Shown one piece after another: positions 8,921 through 19,550 of a stretch of 54,399 nucleotides of DNA (position 1 is the first letter of the stretch; each line of letters begins with the position of its first letter). The position numbers and the translations under genes were made by a program. The stretch spans positions 1-54,399 of the forward strand of contig SXWA01000023.1 of the NCBI GenBank assembly GCA_005791575.1. Direction: 5' to 3'. Source of the DNA: Planctomycetaceae bacterium. GTDB lineage: Bacteria; Planctomycetota; Planctomycetia; Pirellulales; UBA1268. The notes under the pieces are model-generated. The model searched no databases, was not told where the DNA came from, and saw nothing but the letters and a program-made list of their open reading frames with translations.

Positions 8921-9248
8921 CTCCGTAGTGAGCGATTCGCCGGGGCCGTCGACGCCGGTACCGATCTGATTGTAGACAGACAGCCCCCGCCGGGGGCCGG
9001 CATGCTCCAGAAACCACGGGCGGCCCGCGGAAGCGTGCGGCGGTTGTCGAGCTTCGAGCGAAGTTCGGCAGTTCCGAGCGAAGGGCCTGCAAGACGCTCG
9101 ACCAGCTGGTGCGGTGTGAAACCTCCTCGCAGACCGGAAGGAGTGGGCCACCGCAAGCCGCCGCTGGCCGTCAACCAATCAACGACCGCATGCTGCCCGG
9201 GGGCCACTTCCAGCCGCAAGAAGCCGGCCGCACTTTTCTCCCCGGCAC

Positions 9249-12200
9249 TCACAGCCCCCCGCGCAGGAACGCGAGCAGGTCGCGCATCTGGTCGACCGAG
9301 ACCGTCTCCTCCACACCGTCCGGCATGAAGGAGCGGTTGGAGGTGGCGAGCTCGTCGATCTCGGCGCGGGCAATGTTCCGTGTCGTGCCGTCGGCGAGCT
9401 TCATCGTCACGCTCCCGCCCGCTTCGGCCGCCACGATCCCGGCGATCACCTCGCCGGTGGTGAGGACGCAGGTCGAGCCCTGGTAGCCAGGCTGGATGTC
9501 GGCACTGGGGTCGAGGATGTTGGCGAGCAACCGCGACGGGGGGTGCTCGATCACCGTGGCCAGGTTCGGGCCGACGTCGTGGCCGTAAGGACCGCGGCGG
9601 TGACAGGCGGCACAAACGCGCAGATACACCTCGCGGCCACGTGTCCCATCCCCATCCCCATCGAGCGCCGCGGCATAGGCCGCCACGACATCGCGCCGCG
9701 CGGCCGTCGCGCCGCCGGCAAGGAGATCGCGGGCTCTCGTCACGATCGCGGCGTCGGGATTGCCGAGCAGCCGGTCGCGCTGTGGAAGCGTGAGGCTCCC
9801 CGGCGCGAGGAGCCCCGCCTCGATCCGGTCGAGGAGATCAGCCGTCCATGCCGGGCGCGAGAGCCAGACGTCGATCGCCCGGGCCCGCGACGCCGGCCCG
9901 AGCCCCACCCAGGCGGTCGCAATCGCCCCCGGCACCCCCGCCGCCCCGGAGCGGGCGAGGGCATCGAGCGCGAGAGCCTGAGTCTCCGGCTCCACCTGTG
10001 GCACGAGCCACGCCGCGAGCAGGCCGACGGCGCGGTCGCGCGTCGGCGTGGTGCGCGCGAGGAGCCGGGCGGCGATCAGACGGCGCTCGGGGCTGGCGCT
10101 GGCATCGGACGCAAGACCCTCGGCCCGCGCGAGCTCACGGTCGAGCGCCCGAAGCGTGGCCGGCGCCACCTGCATCCGCCACGGATCGGCCCCCGACCGC
10201 TGCATGTCGGCAAGCAGCGGATCGAGCCAGCCGGTGCGGATCCCCTCGGGCACGGCGAGCGCCCCCTCCAGGAGCGCCGTCACGGTGGCCGCGTCGCCGC
10301 GAGCCACCGCCATCGGCAGGATCGACTCCCGGTAGGCATCGGCCACCGCAGGGTCGGCCGCGGCGATGGCCCGCGAGAGTGCCTCCGCATGCGGCACCGC
10401 GGAGGTCATCACCGCCGTGCGGAAGAGCGGATCGGCGGCGTCGGCGACCGCGATCCTCGCCAGCGCCTCCCCCGCGCGTTCGTCGGGCCAGTCGCCGCAG
10501 GCGAGTGCCACCTGGAGGCGGACCTTCGCGTCGGAATCGGTGGCCAGCGCCGCGACGTCGTCGAGCACGGCCGCATCGCCGCGGCCGGCAGCCAACCGCA
10601 CCGCCTGCTCACGGACGCGCGGATGGGAATCGGCCAGTGCCCCGAGCAGGACGTCTCCGCTGAGTGACCCGAGGCGGGCGAGAAGGGCGAGCATCTGGAG
10701 ACGCGACTCGGGGCGCGCCGCGGTCTGCACGCCCCGCTCGAGATGCGTCACTGCCGCGGTACGGAAAGCGGCCTCGCCATGCTCGATGAGGCGCCGCGCC
10801 GCATGGTCACGCTCCCAGGCATTGCCACTCTCCATGAGGGCCGCGAGGTCACCGGGCGTCTGCGCCGCCGCCACCGCCGCCGGGAAGCGGGCGGAGGGCG
10901 CGCCGCCGCGGACGACGCGCCAGATCCGGCCGCGGTCGTCGCCGAGCCGGTATTTCGGCAGCAATTCCGCGCGCCCCTCCGGGGGCAGCCAGTCGGGATG
11001 CTCGATCATGGCGCGATACATGTCGGCCACCCAGAGGGCGCCGTCGGGGCCGATCCGCGTCATCACCGGCCGGCACCAGCGGTCGTCGGAGGCGAAGAAA
11101 TCGGTCGGCCCCTCCTCCTCGGGCCAGCGCGACGTGAAGCTCGCGCCGTCGTCGGTCAGCACGGCATGCTGGACGAGATTGTGGAACGGCTCGCAGACGA
11201 AGGCATGGAGCGTGCCCCGCCCGGCTTCGGTGGGAAACAGCGCCGGCGCGGTATCGATCGAGCTTCCGCAGGCCGACGTGAACCGCCCCGCCTGCTCGAA
11301 CGAATGGAATCGCTTCTCCGGCAGGCTCGCCGGCCGCACCGGCGGGCTCGACGCCCCGAGGACATGCCGGATCGTCCGCTCCGGGGCCACGGCAGGATTC
11401 CGGGCGACAGCGGCCTCGGGGATCACCCACTGCCACAGCGGGTTGGCGTTCTGCGTGCCGAACCAGTGGCCGAACGGATCGCGGTTGCGGCCGAACTGCG
11501 ACGGCCCCGACTCGATCCACACCTGCCCGGAGTCGGGATCGAAACGGAAGTCGTGGCTGCCGAGGGTGTGCTGCGTGCCGCTGCGACGAGACGTGATCAC
11601 CGTCTGCGTGCCGTGGCCCGGGTGATGGCCACCGCTGGCGCACCAGAGCATTCCGTCGAGCCCCATCCGCAGGCCGTTGACGCGGAGCTGCTGGTTCCCC
11701 TCCATGAAGCCGTCGAGCAGCACCTCGCGCGCGTCGCAGACTCCGTCGCCGTCGGTATCGCGGAGGAAGAGGATCTGCGGCGCGGCGGTGACGATCACCC
11801 CGTCGCGCCACACCGCGATCCCGTTGGGGAAGGAGAGCCCCTCGGCGAAGAGGCGGCTCGATTCGTAGCGCCCGTCGCCGTCGATATCCTCGAGCAGGCG
11901 CACGCGGCCGCCGCCGGCGCCGTCCATTCCCGACGGATAGTCGGCCATCTCGACCACCCACAACCGGCCGCGCGCGTCCCAGTCGAAGGCCACCGGATCG
12001 AGCACCTCCGGCTCCGCGGCGACCAGTTCCACGCGGTAGCCGGGAGGCACGCGGATCCCGAGACGGGTCTCCTCCGGGCTCCGCGGCCCCTCGTCGGCAT
12101 CCGGCACCGGCACCGGACTCCCCGGTGTCTGCCCCGACGCCGCGAAGAGGGCCGCGGCTTCGGCGGCGCCGAGCGGCCGGTCGAAGATCGCCACCTCCGC

Positions 12201-14978
12201 GAGGCCGCCGGAAAGCGGGGCGAAGTCGTCGTTCCGAGCCCCGAGGCGAAACTCCCGCGCGGCGGCAGCCGTGACATCCAGCGCGCCGTCGATCTCCGGC
12301 TCCTCCACGCCGTTGAGCCACACCGTGGCCTTCGCGCCGCGGCGCGCGACGACGACATGGTTCCACGTGCCGGGGGGGATGACGGTGCGCCCCACGAGCA
12401 GGCCATCGCGCTCGTTGCCGTCGAAGAGAATCAGCTTGCCGGCGCCGTCGGGCACGGCGCTGCCGGCGATCCCCAGATGGTCCCCCGGGGCGCCGGCGGC
12501 ACCGGCCGGGCCGCGCGAGAAGAGGTAGGCCGCCACCGGGCGGGACCCGGGGGGCAGGTCGTTTCGAAACCACAAGGCGACGCTCCAGTCGGCGTCGAGG
12601 ATCTCGTCGCGGCCGGCGAGGTGCCCGCCGCGGAACGTGCCGCGGGCCCGCGGATGGAAGGTGACGGCACCGCTCGCGGCCAGGTCGCCAGGCTGCGCGG
12701 CGAGCGCCCAGGTGCGCGTGGGCGCGAGTGCGGCCACCCGCGCCGCATGATCGGCGGGGAAGTCGGGGACGCCGGCGCGCCGTGCCTCGCGCTCCTCCTC
12801 GGCCCTGCGCCGCGCCTCGCGCGTCGCCCGCTCCGCCCCCACGCCCGATGCCTCCCAGAGCGCGCGGATCGCGGCGGCGTCGAGCGCCCGGTCAAAGAGC
12901 GCGATCTCGTCGATCTTCCCCTGCAGCCCCGCGCCGAGCACGATCGGGCCGGCGCCGCTGGCCGCCTTGCCTGCCAGCCCCGCGGCCACCAGGCCGTCGA
13001 TCGACACCTCGACACGCTCCCCACGGCGCACCAGCGCGATCTGATGCCAGTCGTCGGCCCGGAGCGGCAGGCCAGAGCGCTGCTCGCCGAGGGAGAGGAC
13101 GAGCGCGTGCGATGCGTCCTGGCTGGCGACGAGCGGGTCGGCCGCGATACCGGTGCAGACCGTGCCGCGGCGCTCGGAGGCCCCGGAGGGCTCGCCGAGC
13201 CAGATCCACCAGACACGCGTGGCGTCTGCCGGCGGGGCGGCGGGAAGTTCGACCGATCCGCCGGCGAGATGAACGGCACGGTTGATCGATCCCGGAGCGG
13301 CGAAGCCCCCTGGCCGCAGCGGGCTCTCCGCGCCGATGCCGCTGCCCGCTCCGACGCCGGGGAGATACCAGGCGAAGCCGGGGGTGAGCCGCGCGGCCGT
13401 CCCCCCGGCCCGTGCGTCTTCAAGCACCGTGCCCTCGTCGTCGTTGCAGCGCCAATACCCGGCCGGGTTCTCGGCGAGGACCGCTTCGGCTGCCGGTCCG
13501 GCCGGGTGGGACGGCGTGCGACGGCGGCTGCCGGTCACCTCCTCGAGCGCCCGGGCGAGCGCGTCGACGATCTTCGTCTCGGCCTCCACCTCGAGGCCGG
13601 CGGTGCGGGCGGGCCAGGTGGTGTATCCGCCGAGGGCATGCTGCTCCGGCGGCGGGATGTAGCCCTCGGCGCCGTTGGCGAGTTCGACATTGAAGTGGAG
13701 CCGCGCCGGGGAGCGGGAGCGGAGCTTCAGTCCCGTGAGCGCGTAGACCTCATTGGGGAGGGCCGCGATCGTGGCGTCGCCGATACGGATCGCCTGGACG
13801 AGGAGCTTCGTGCGCTGCCGCTCGTGGAGGATGAGTGCCTCGCGCGCGTAGACCTCGGAGATGTTGCGGGGAAGATCGTCGGGGATGCCGGCGGCAATGG
13901 CATTCGCCCAGGCGAGCCGCGCCGCGTCGGGGGTCCGGTAGGCGAGGTCGAGCTCGCGCTGGGCGCTGGCCAGCGTGGCGTCGTCGCGGTACTCGATCTG
14001 CCCGAGCGCCTCCGCTGCGCGCCTCGCCACCGCGGCGGCGTATTCGTGGATCGGGGGCGCGGCCCGCGCGGCGCCGTAGTCCATCCACATCAGGTCCCCG
14101 CTCGTGCCCTGGGAGAGCGCGCAGACGAAGGGACCGTTCCCATCCCCCGGCTCGCCGACCATGCCGGCGAGGAAGCGACAGAAGTGACCGAAGTAGTCGG
14201 CGGAGACGGCGGGCGCGCCGAAGTAGTGCTGCGAGTAGTTGGCGAGGACGGCGAGCGGCTTGCCGGAGGCGGCACGCACGGACACGACCGAGAGTTGGGG
14301 ATCGACCGGCCCTGACGGACCGATCACCTCCTTCGAGAGATGGCCCGGGTGCATGTGGGCGAGGCCGGTTGGATTGCCGAAGGGATCGACGACACGCGTC
14401 TCCGGCCGGCGGATCCAGCGGCGGTTGTGGGTGTGGATCCAGTCGTCCACCGCCGCGACGCCGATCGCCGCCGGCTCGAGGCGGTCGTTTGCCGCCACGA
14501 TCGCCCCGGCGATCGCCGCCGGGAGCCGCGCCGCGTACCCGGCATCGACGCGCGTCCCCAGGCACCCGAGAGCCGCCGGTGCCGAATGGGTGTGGGTCGC
14601 GGAGATCATCATCCGGTCCGGGAGAATTCCGGTGCCCTCCGCCGCGAGGCGCTTCGCCTCGTCGAGGAGCGCGCGCGGCATCATGCACGAGTCGACGACC
14701 ACGAGCGCCAGCCGCACCGGCTCCGCCCCCTCCGGGCCGCCACCGTCGTCGAGAACGATCGCCCGCACCAGGAGTGCATCGTGCACGCGTTCGGCCCGCC
14801 CCTCGAGGAACCCGCCGGCGACGATCGCCGGCCGCTCGGGGGAGCAATCACGCGGCGTGACGTCGACCGTCGCGGCCCCGGCACGGAAAGGTCCGGCGAC
14901 GGCACGCGGCTCGGCCACGGGGAGCCCGAGCAGGGCCACCAGCACCGGCACGACGGGAAAGCGACAACGGGCGGACAT
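9249..14978 (-). CDS. Multidomain fusion: ceramidase-like domain, two LamG domains, PVC-type membrane-bound dehydrogenase, HEAT-like repeats, cytochrome c (1909 aa)
   Basis: Signal peptide; ceramidase-like SATHTHSAP and [18 protein letters not shown]; two LamG segments with FDRxLxxAxxxAL; dehydrogenase segment [38 protein letters not shown]; Ala-rich HEAT region; C-terminal [19 protein letters not shown] heme motif. Confidence 0.88.
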   Translation of the reverse strand: MSARCRFPVVPVLVALLGLPVAEPRAVAGPFRAGAATVDVTPRDCSPERPAIVAGGFLEGRAERVHDALLVRAIVLDDGGGPEGAEPVRLALVVVDSCMMPRALLDEAKRLAAEGTGILPDRMMISATHTHSAPAALGCLGTRVDAGYAARLPAAIAGAIVAANDRLEPAAIGVAAVDDWIHTHNRRWIRRPETRVVDPFGNPTGLAHMHPGHLSKEVIGPSGPVDPQLSVVSVRAASGKPLAVLANYSQHYFGAPAVSADYFGHFCRFLAGMVGEPGDGNGPFVCALSQGTSGDLMWMDYGAARAAPPIHEYAAAVARRAAEALGQIEYRDDATLASAQRELDLAYRTPDAARLAWANAIAAGIPDDLPRNISEVYAREALILHERQRTKLLVQAIRIGDATIAALPNEVYALTGLKLRSRSPARLHFNVELANGAEGYIPPPEQHALGGYTTWPARTAGLEVEAETKIVDALARALEEVTGSRRRTPSHPAGPAAEAVLAENPAGYWRCNDDEGTVLEDARAGGTAARLTPGFAWYLPGVGAGSGIGAESPLRPGGFAAPGSINRAVHLAGGSVELPAAPPADATRVWWIWLGEPSGASERRGTVCTGIAADPLVASQDASHALVLSLGEQRSGLPLRADDWHQIALVRRGERVEVSIDGLVAAGLAGKAASGAGPIVLGAGLQGKIDEIALFDRALDAAAIRALWEASGVGAERATREARRRAEEEREARRAGVPDFPADHAARVAALAPTRTWALAAQPGDLAASGAVTFHPRARGTFRGGHLAGRDEILDADWSVALWFRNDLPPGSRPVAAYLFSRGPAGAAGAPGDHLGIAGSAVPDGAGKLILFDGNERDGLLVGRTVIPPGTWNHVVVARRGAKATVWLNGVEEPEIDGALDVTAAAAREFRLGARNDDFAPLSGGLAEVAIFDRPLGAAEAAALFAASGQTPGSPVPVPDADEGPRSPEETRLGIRVPPGYRVELVAAEPEVLDPVAFDWDARGRLWVVEMADYPSGMDGAGGGRVRLLEDIDGDGRYESSRLFAEGLSFPNGIAVWRDGVIVTAAPQILFLRDTDGDGVCDAREVLLDGFMEGNQQLRVNGLRMGLDGMLWCASGGHHPGHGTQTVITSRRSGTQHTLGSHDFRFDPDSGQVWIESGPSQFGRNRDPFGHWFGTQNANPLWQWVIPEAAVARNPAVAPERTIRHVLGASSPPVRPASLPEKRFHSFEQAGRFTSACGSSIDTAPALFPTEAGRGTLHAFVCEPFHNLVQHAVLTDDGASFTSRWPEEEGPTDFFASDDRWCRPVMTRIGPDGALWVADMYRAMIEHPDWLPPEGRAELLPKYRLGDDRGRIWRVVRGGAPSARFPAAVAAAQTPGDLAALMESGNAWERDHAARRLIEHGEAAFRTAAVTHLERGVQTAARPESRLQMLALLARLGSLSGDVLLGALADSHPRVREQAVRLAAGRGDAAVLDDVAALATDSDAKVRLQVALACGDWPDERAGEALARIAVADAADPLFRTAVMTSAVPHAEALSRAIAAADPAVADAYRESILPMAVARGDAATVTALLEGALAVPEGIRTGWLDPLLADMQRSGADPWRMQVAPATLRALDRELARAEGLASDASASPERRLIAARLLARTTPTRDRAVGLLAAWLVPQVEPETQALALDALARSGAAGVPGAIATAWVGLGPASRARAIDVWLSRPAWTADLLDRIEAGLLAPGSLTLPQRDRLLGNPDAAIVTRARDLLAGGATAARRDVVAAYAAALDGDGDGTRGREVYLRVCAACHRRGPYGHDVGPNLATVIEHPPSRLLANILDPSADIQPGYQGSTCVLTTGEVIAGIVAAEAGGSVTMKLADGTTRNIARAEIDELATSNRSFMPDGVEETVSVDQMRDLLAFLRGGL

Positions 14979-15020
14979 CGGGCGTCTCCAGACTGCGACG
15001 GCGGGAGCGGTTGTCGGGCG

Positions 15021-15168
15021 AACAGTCCGTGGTCACAGTCCATCCCTGGCTTCGGCCACTCGAAAAGCCCTGGCCTTTGGCCACTCGAAAAGCAGAGCTT
15101 TTCACGGGAGCCGCGCTCCCGGCACCTCATCGTTGACGTGCCGCAGGCTGTTTGTCCACAGCCCGTCA
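15021..15168 (-). repeat. Five-hairpin repeat, copy C, with internal ~24-bp duplication
   Basis: ccctggcttcggccactcgaaaag / ccctggcctttggccactcgaaaag duplicated; cgggagccgcgctcccg; gaaaagcagagcttttc. Confidence 0.92.
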
Positions 15169-15246
15169 GGGCACTGTGGGGAACTTGCCACCCCATTCGA
15201 GGTGCCTACACTTCTCCAAACTGATCATTCCCCCAGGACCACCGCC

Positions 15247-15993
15247 ATGTCGAAGCATGTTCTCGTCGCCTGTGTCACGTTGGGCCTCGCGATCGGCTCT
15301 GCTGCCTCGCCTGCCGGCCAGTGCAACCGGGGGGGCGGTCACCGGCGGGCCTACTCCTCCCAGCCGGCGACGCGGTCCCATGCCGGTCACAATCCAACCG
15401 GTCACAATCCAGTCGTCCACAACGATGGCTCCGTCGTCACCCATCCCGGGATCACGGGCCGAGTCGTGCACGCCCCTCGGCATGAGAGCATCTCCGGGGA
15501 GCGGATCATCAGCGAGCGGGTGATCTCGACCTCCCCTGCTACCGGTGCCAGCGTCGCCTCTCCGGTAGCCTCCCCGGCGAAGGACATCGTCGACACCGCC
15601 GTCGGTGCCGGAACCTTCAAGACGCTTGCCGCGGCCCTTGGTGCCGCCGATCTCGTCTCCACGCTCAAGGGAGAGGGTCCGTTCACCGTCTTCGCCCCGA
15701 CCGACGAAGCCTTCGCCAAGCTGCCTGCGGGCACGGTGGAATCGCTGCTCGAGCCGCAGAACCGCGACAAGCTCAAGGAGATCCTGCTGCTCCACGTCGT
15801 TCCCGGGAAAGTGTTGGCGAAGGACGTCGTCGGCCTCACCGAGGCGACCACCGCCGGCGGCGGCACACTTTCGATCTCCACCGACGGCGGAGTGAAGGTG
15901 GGCACCGCGTCGGGGAAGGCGAATGTCGTGAAGACCGACATCAACGCGAAGAACGGTGTGATCCACGTGATCGACTCCGTGATTCTCCCCTGA
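15247..15993 (+). CDS. Secreted fasciclin-domain protein
   Basis: Signal peptide, then [47 protein letters not shown]...[12 protein letters not shown]. Confidence 0.92.
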   Translation: MSKHVLVACVTLGLAIGSAASPAGQCNRGGGHRRAYSSQPATRSHAGHNPTGHNPVVHNDGSVVTHPGITGRVVHAPRHESISGERIISERVISTSPATGASVASPVASPAKDIVDTAVGAGTFKTLAAALGAADLVSTLKGEGPFTVFAPTDEAFAKLPAGTVESLLEPQNRDKLKEILLLHVVPGKVLAKDVVGLTEATTAGGGTLSISTDGGVKVGTASGKANVVKTDINAKNGVIHVIDSVILP

Positions 15994-16177
15994 GTGCCAC
16001 CAAACGAACCCCGCCACGGATAACCGGTGCCCTGCGGAGATTGCTCCGCAGGGCATCTGTGTTTTCAGCCCGGCTGGGAAGTGCCGATGCCCGATCAGGC
16101 GTTGGGGGAGGCGCCGGAACCGGTCGTCGCTGGAAGAGCCGACCGGCGACATGCAGGTGTTCGAGGCGACCCTGGCC

Positions 16178-16296
16178 GCCCGTGGCCAAAGTCCATCCCT
16201 GGCCTTTGTCCACTCGAAAACCTGCGGTTTTCACGGGAGCTTCGCTCCCGGCACCTCCATCCGTGAGGTGCAGCAGGCTGTGATCACAGCCTGCTG
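16178..16296 (-). repeat. Five-hairpin repeat, copy D
   Basis: gtggccaaagtccatccctggcctttgtccac, gaaaacctgcggttttc, cgggagcttcgctcccg, cagcaggctgtgatcacagcctgctg. Confidence 0.95.
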
Positions 16297-16421
16297 GGGT
16301 TCGAGTCCTACGCCCCCGCTCATCGAAGCAGTGCCGCTCTGGCTGGGATCGCCGAACGGCTTCCATGGCATCTTTGACGACACCCACCGCACCGGCAGCG
16401 GCGGCCGAGATGGCCCGCAGG

Positions 16422-16607
16422 CTACATGTCGGCGAGGAGCTTTCGGATCTGATCCTGGGTCTGCCCCAGTTTCTTCTGCAGGCAGCCGAGGAGTTCGTTC
16501 TCCTTGCCCTTCGCGTACATCAAATCGTCGTCGGTCAATTGGGCGTATTTCTGCTTCAGCTTGCCCTTCAACTCGTTTCACTCTCCCTTGAAAGTCAGTT
16601 CGTTCAT
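16422..16607 (-). pseudogene. CsbD-family stress protein with in-frame TGA
   Basis: Minus-strand translation MNELTFKGE*NELKGKLKQKYAQLTDDDLMYAKGKENELLGCLQKKLGQTQDQIRKLLADM*. The TGA (16578-16580 on +) sits where CsbD proteins normally have Trp. Confidence 0.7.
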
Positions 16608-16647
16608 GGTCGGTTTCCCTGTGCTTGTTTCTGGATCCACGAAATGA

Positions 16648-16833
16648 TCACGAGTCGATATTGATTGGCGGGGACATGCCCCGCCGTCCGAAGACCAAGG
16701 CGATGACGAACAGGGCCAGAAACACCACGAACAGCAGCCGGGCGATGTCGGTCGCCGCGGCCGCGATGCCGCCGAATCCGAACACGCCGGCGATGATCGC
16801 CACGATCAGAAACAGGATCGCCCATCGAAGCAT
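16648..16833 (-). CDS. DUF1328-family small membrane protein
   Basis: [49 protein letters not shown]. Confidence 0.85.
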   Translation of the reverse strand: MLRWAILFLIVAIIAGVFGFGGIAAAATDIARLLFVVFLALFVIALVFGRRGMSPPINIDS

Positions 16834-17198
16834 GAGAACACCTCCTCCCACGACATGACTCGTCGATCACGTGCCGTTGAAGGGGGGCACGAATCCCGTC
16901 GCGATTCCGCCCGCGGTCGACCCGCTTCGCGCTGACGCGGAGCATCCGGCCGCACGGGGGCTGCACGGCAACGTTACGCAGAAGCTCCACCGCAGCGAGA
17001 AGCCGGTGGTCGATGGCCACTTTCGGTGGGGCTGCAGGGTGCCAACGTGGCGCGACACTTCCCGCGGTCCGGGTCACTCGGGGGTGTCGTGAGGGTGTGC
17101 TGGCCCCCGCTGTGGCACGCGGCGTCGAGGCGATACGGCGCCGCCGATGCGGCCGCACAGGGCTGCCAGGCTTCGGGAGCCAGGGAGCGGTATGCCAG

Positions 17199-17310
17199 CA
17201 GCCCGTGCATCCCTGGCCTTTGGCCAATTGAAAAGCTGTGCGCTTTTCACGGAAGCTGTGCTCCCGGCACCTCATCCGTGAGGTGCAGCAGGCTGTTTGT
17301 CCACAGCCTG
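17199..17310 (-). repeat. Five-hairpin repeat, copy E (first hairpin arm partly deleted)
   Basis: cccgtgcatccctggcctttggccaattgaaaagctgtgcgcttttcacggaagctgtgctcccggcacctcatccgtgaggtgcagcaggctgtttgtccacagcctg. Confidence 0.93.
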
Positions 17311-17454
17311 CCAGGGCAAGACGGGAGGGGGAGAATCAATTCCGGATCGATCTGGCCTTCGTCCTGCGCGAAGATCTCCAACTCTGCGAGGAGGCGCTGA
17401 CCGCACCGTCACCGGACTGCGGCGATCCGCGCTCCGCCCGGGGCCGAAGGAACT

Positions 17455-19200
17455 TCAGCCCGCCGTCGCCAGCTCGTAGCAGACGATCTCTTCGGCATTA
17501 CGGACATACAGCCGGTCCCCGACCACCACCGGATGATTCCAGGTCTTGTCGCCGAGCGCCTCGATCTTCCCGAGCTCATCATGCTTCTCGGGAGTCGCGC
17601 GCAGCAGGACCAGCTCCCCTTTCTCGCTCACGACGACGATGAGCCCGGAATCGGCAAGCAGCAACGCCTGCCCCTTGGCGTAGCGCCCACCCTTCCACTT
17701 CCGCTTGCCATCCTCGAGGCCGATGCAGGCGAAAATCGCATTGTCGAATCCATAGACGTGGCCATCGTGGACGAGGATGTCGTTGAAGTCGGGCTTCATG
17801 TCGGTGGATGTCCAGAGCTCCTTCACCTGCAGCCCATCCCCGTCCGCGGAGAGCTCCACCAGTCGGGTGCCCGTGCCCATGCCCGCGGGGATGAGCAGCT
17901 TGTTGCCGTCGATCACCTGGGCCTGGCAGGCCCGGTACCCTTGGTGCACGAACCGGTAGTCATGGACACTCTTTCCGGTCGCCGGCTCCAGGAGATGCGC
18001 ACCGGAATTCGAGAGCAGGCAGAGATATCCCCGATCCAGGAGCGTGATCCTCTGCACCGAGCTGTATGACATCTCGCCAGCCGGGGCGGTCCAGGCGACC
18101 TGCCCGTCCTCGACGTTGAAGGCGATGATTCCCTTGTCCCCCTTGCCTCCTGCGTGGACGACGACAAAGCCGCTGTCGACGCACGGCGAGCAGGAAAAGC
18201 CCCACATCGGCGGCTCCGTCCTTCCCGATGCCGCCTTGAGATCGGCTCTCCACACGAGCGTGCCGTCGACCGCGTTCAATCGAACCAGGATTCCTTCGGC
18301 CCCGAGTGCGTAGATCGAGCCATCGGCAAGCGTCGGGGTGCCCCGCGGTCCGAGACCCCCGAGCGATTCGAAGAATCGTGACGGGGTCTCGAACGACCAG
18401 ATCGGTTGACCGGCCTTCGCGTCGTAGCAGGACACCGCCTCGTTCACGAGGCGTTGCTCCTGGGTGAAGAGCCGATCGGCGCCGACGGCCAACGAACTCC
18501 AAGCCGGCCCGATTCGCCTGCGCCAGATCTCTCGTGGGGGAGTGGCGCTCCAGTCGTCGCTGAAGCGCAGCCCGGTCTGTGCGCTGTTTCCCTGGGGTCC
18601 GCGGAAATGCGGCCACGGCGCCGAACCGAGGGCTGCAAGCAGTGCCTCGGTATCGACCTGCTCATCGACGGCGACTTTCCCGGCTTGGCGGATTTCCTCG
18701 TCCGCCAACTGCTCCGCGGTTTGCTTCCAGCGCCAGTCGAATCCGAACGAGAAATCGCCCCACACGCCGTCGGTGCGCACGAGCGCCGAATACCCGGTGG
18801 CCAGAAGGGCCAAGCCGAGGGCCAGCCACGTGCGCCGAATGGAAAGAGTACCACCGAAAAGAATCGTGCCGATCGCGAACGCCGCGATCGCCATCGGGAT
18901 CGTCAACACGATCGGCAGGGGGCCGCGCATCGACGGATGGCAGATCACCTGCTCGAACCCGACCACGACGGCGAGGCCTGCCACCCCGAGGACACGTTCG
19001 AACCATCGGGCACGGCTGGCCAGCACCCACCACGGCACGACCAACAAGCCGATCAGAAACGGACCGAAGGCGCTCGTCATCCAGATCATCGATGGCCCGT
19101 TGGGGACCAGCGACGGGATGAAGCGCATGAAGGCCATCAGGGGCACAAGAAGGATCGGGATCCAGATGCGGAGCGGGTGCCAGGTGCCTGCGCTTGCCAT
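17455..19200 (-). CDS. PQQ-like beta-propeller repeat protein with N-terminal membrane region
   Basis: TM segments, then WPHFRGPQGNSAQTGL and repeated PQQ-like blades (SCYDAKAGQPIWSFETPS, ...NAVDGTLVWRADLKA). Start M at 19200; the ORF extends open to 19404 through repeats. Confidence 0.85.
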   Translation of the reverse strand: MASAGTWHPLRIWIPILLVPLMAFMRFIPSLVPNGPSMIWMTSAFGPFLIGLLVVPWWVLASRARWFERVLGVAGLAVVVGFEQVICHPSMRGPLPIVLTIPMAIAAFAIGTILFGGTLSIRRTWLALGLALLATGYSALVRTDGVWGDFSFGFDWRWKQTAEQLADEEIRQAGKVAVDEQVDTEALLAALGSAPWPHFRGPQGNSAQTGLRFSDDWSATPPREIWRRRIGPAWSSLAVGADRLFTQEQRLVNEAVSCYDAKAGQPIWSFETPSRFFESLGGLGPRGTPTLADGSIYALGAEGILVRLNAVDGTLVWRADLKAASGRTEPPMWGFSCSPCVDSGFVVVHAGGKGDKGIIAFNVEDGQVAWTAPAGEMSYSSVQRITLLDRGYLCLLSNSGAHLLEPATGKSVHDYRFVHQGYRACQAQVIDGNKLLIPAGMGTGTRLVELSADGDGLQVKELWTSTDMKPDFNDILVHDGHVYGFDNAIFACIGLEDGKRKWKGGRYAKGQALLLADSGLIVVVSEKGELVLLRATPEKHDELGKIEALGDKTWNHPVVVGDRLYVRNAEEIVCYELATAG

Positions 19201-19239
19201 GATCGGATGCCATTCTTTCCGGGGTTGGTTCAGCCGACA

Positions 19240-19325
19240 CGCCCGTGGGACGGTTTTCACGGGAGCCGCGCTCGCGGCACCTCGGCCGTGGGGGGCCGCA
19301 GACTGCCGGCTCACGGACCGGCGGC
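19240..19325 (-). repeat. Five-hairpin repeat, degenerate copy F1
   Basis: cccgtgggacggttttcacgggagccgcgctcgcggcacctcggccgtgggggg; large hairpin deleted. Confidence 0.7.
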
Positions 19326-19348
19326 TCCACCGCGGCCCCGGCGCTCGA

Positions 19349-19465
19349 CAGCCCGTGGCCGAAGTCCATCCCTGGCCTCTGGCCACTCGAAACGCTTTTT
19401 TCACGGGAGCTGCGCTCTCGGCACCTCATCCTTGACGTGCAGCCGGCTGTTTGGACTCAGCCTGG
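19349..19465 (-). repeat. Five-hairpin repeat, copy F2
   Basis: cagcccgtggccgaagtccatccctggcctctggccactcgaaacgcttttttcacgggagctgcgctctcggcacctcatccttgacgtgcagccggctg. Confidence 0.9.
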
Positions 19466-19550
19466 GAGTCGCGCCTGATAGATTACCAGACCATCAGATG
19501 CCCACTCAATCCTCACCCAGACCATTTCAGCACCGGGGAGCACGCTCGCC

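Noticed and set aside
10743-14315. 1190-aa + strand ORF (and other long ORFs at 9543-10667, 32168-33583, 36184-37629, 1741-3141)
   Set aside because: Antisense shadow ORFs caused by high GC and codon bias. Low-complexity Arg/Gly/Pro/Glu-rich translations with no recognisable motif, opposite well-supported genes.
15021-17310. Classical integron attC array
   Set aside because: Direct repeats between genes look cassette-like, but I see no GTTRRRY/RYYYAAC core pair and no integron integrase in the window. Kept only as an analogy.
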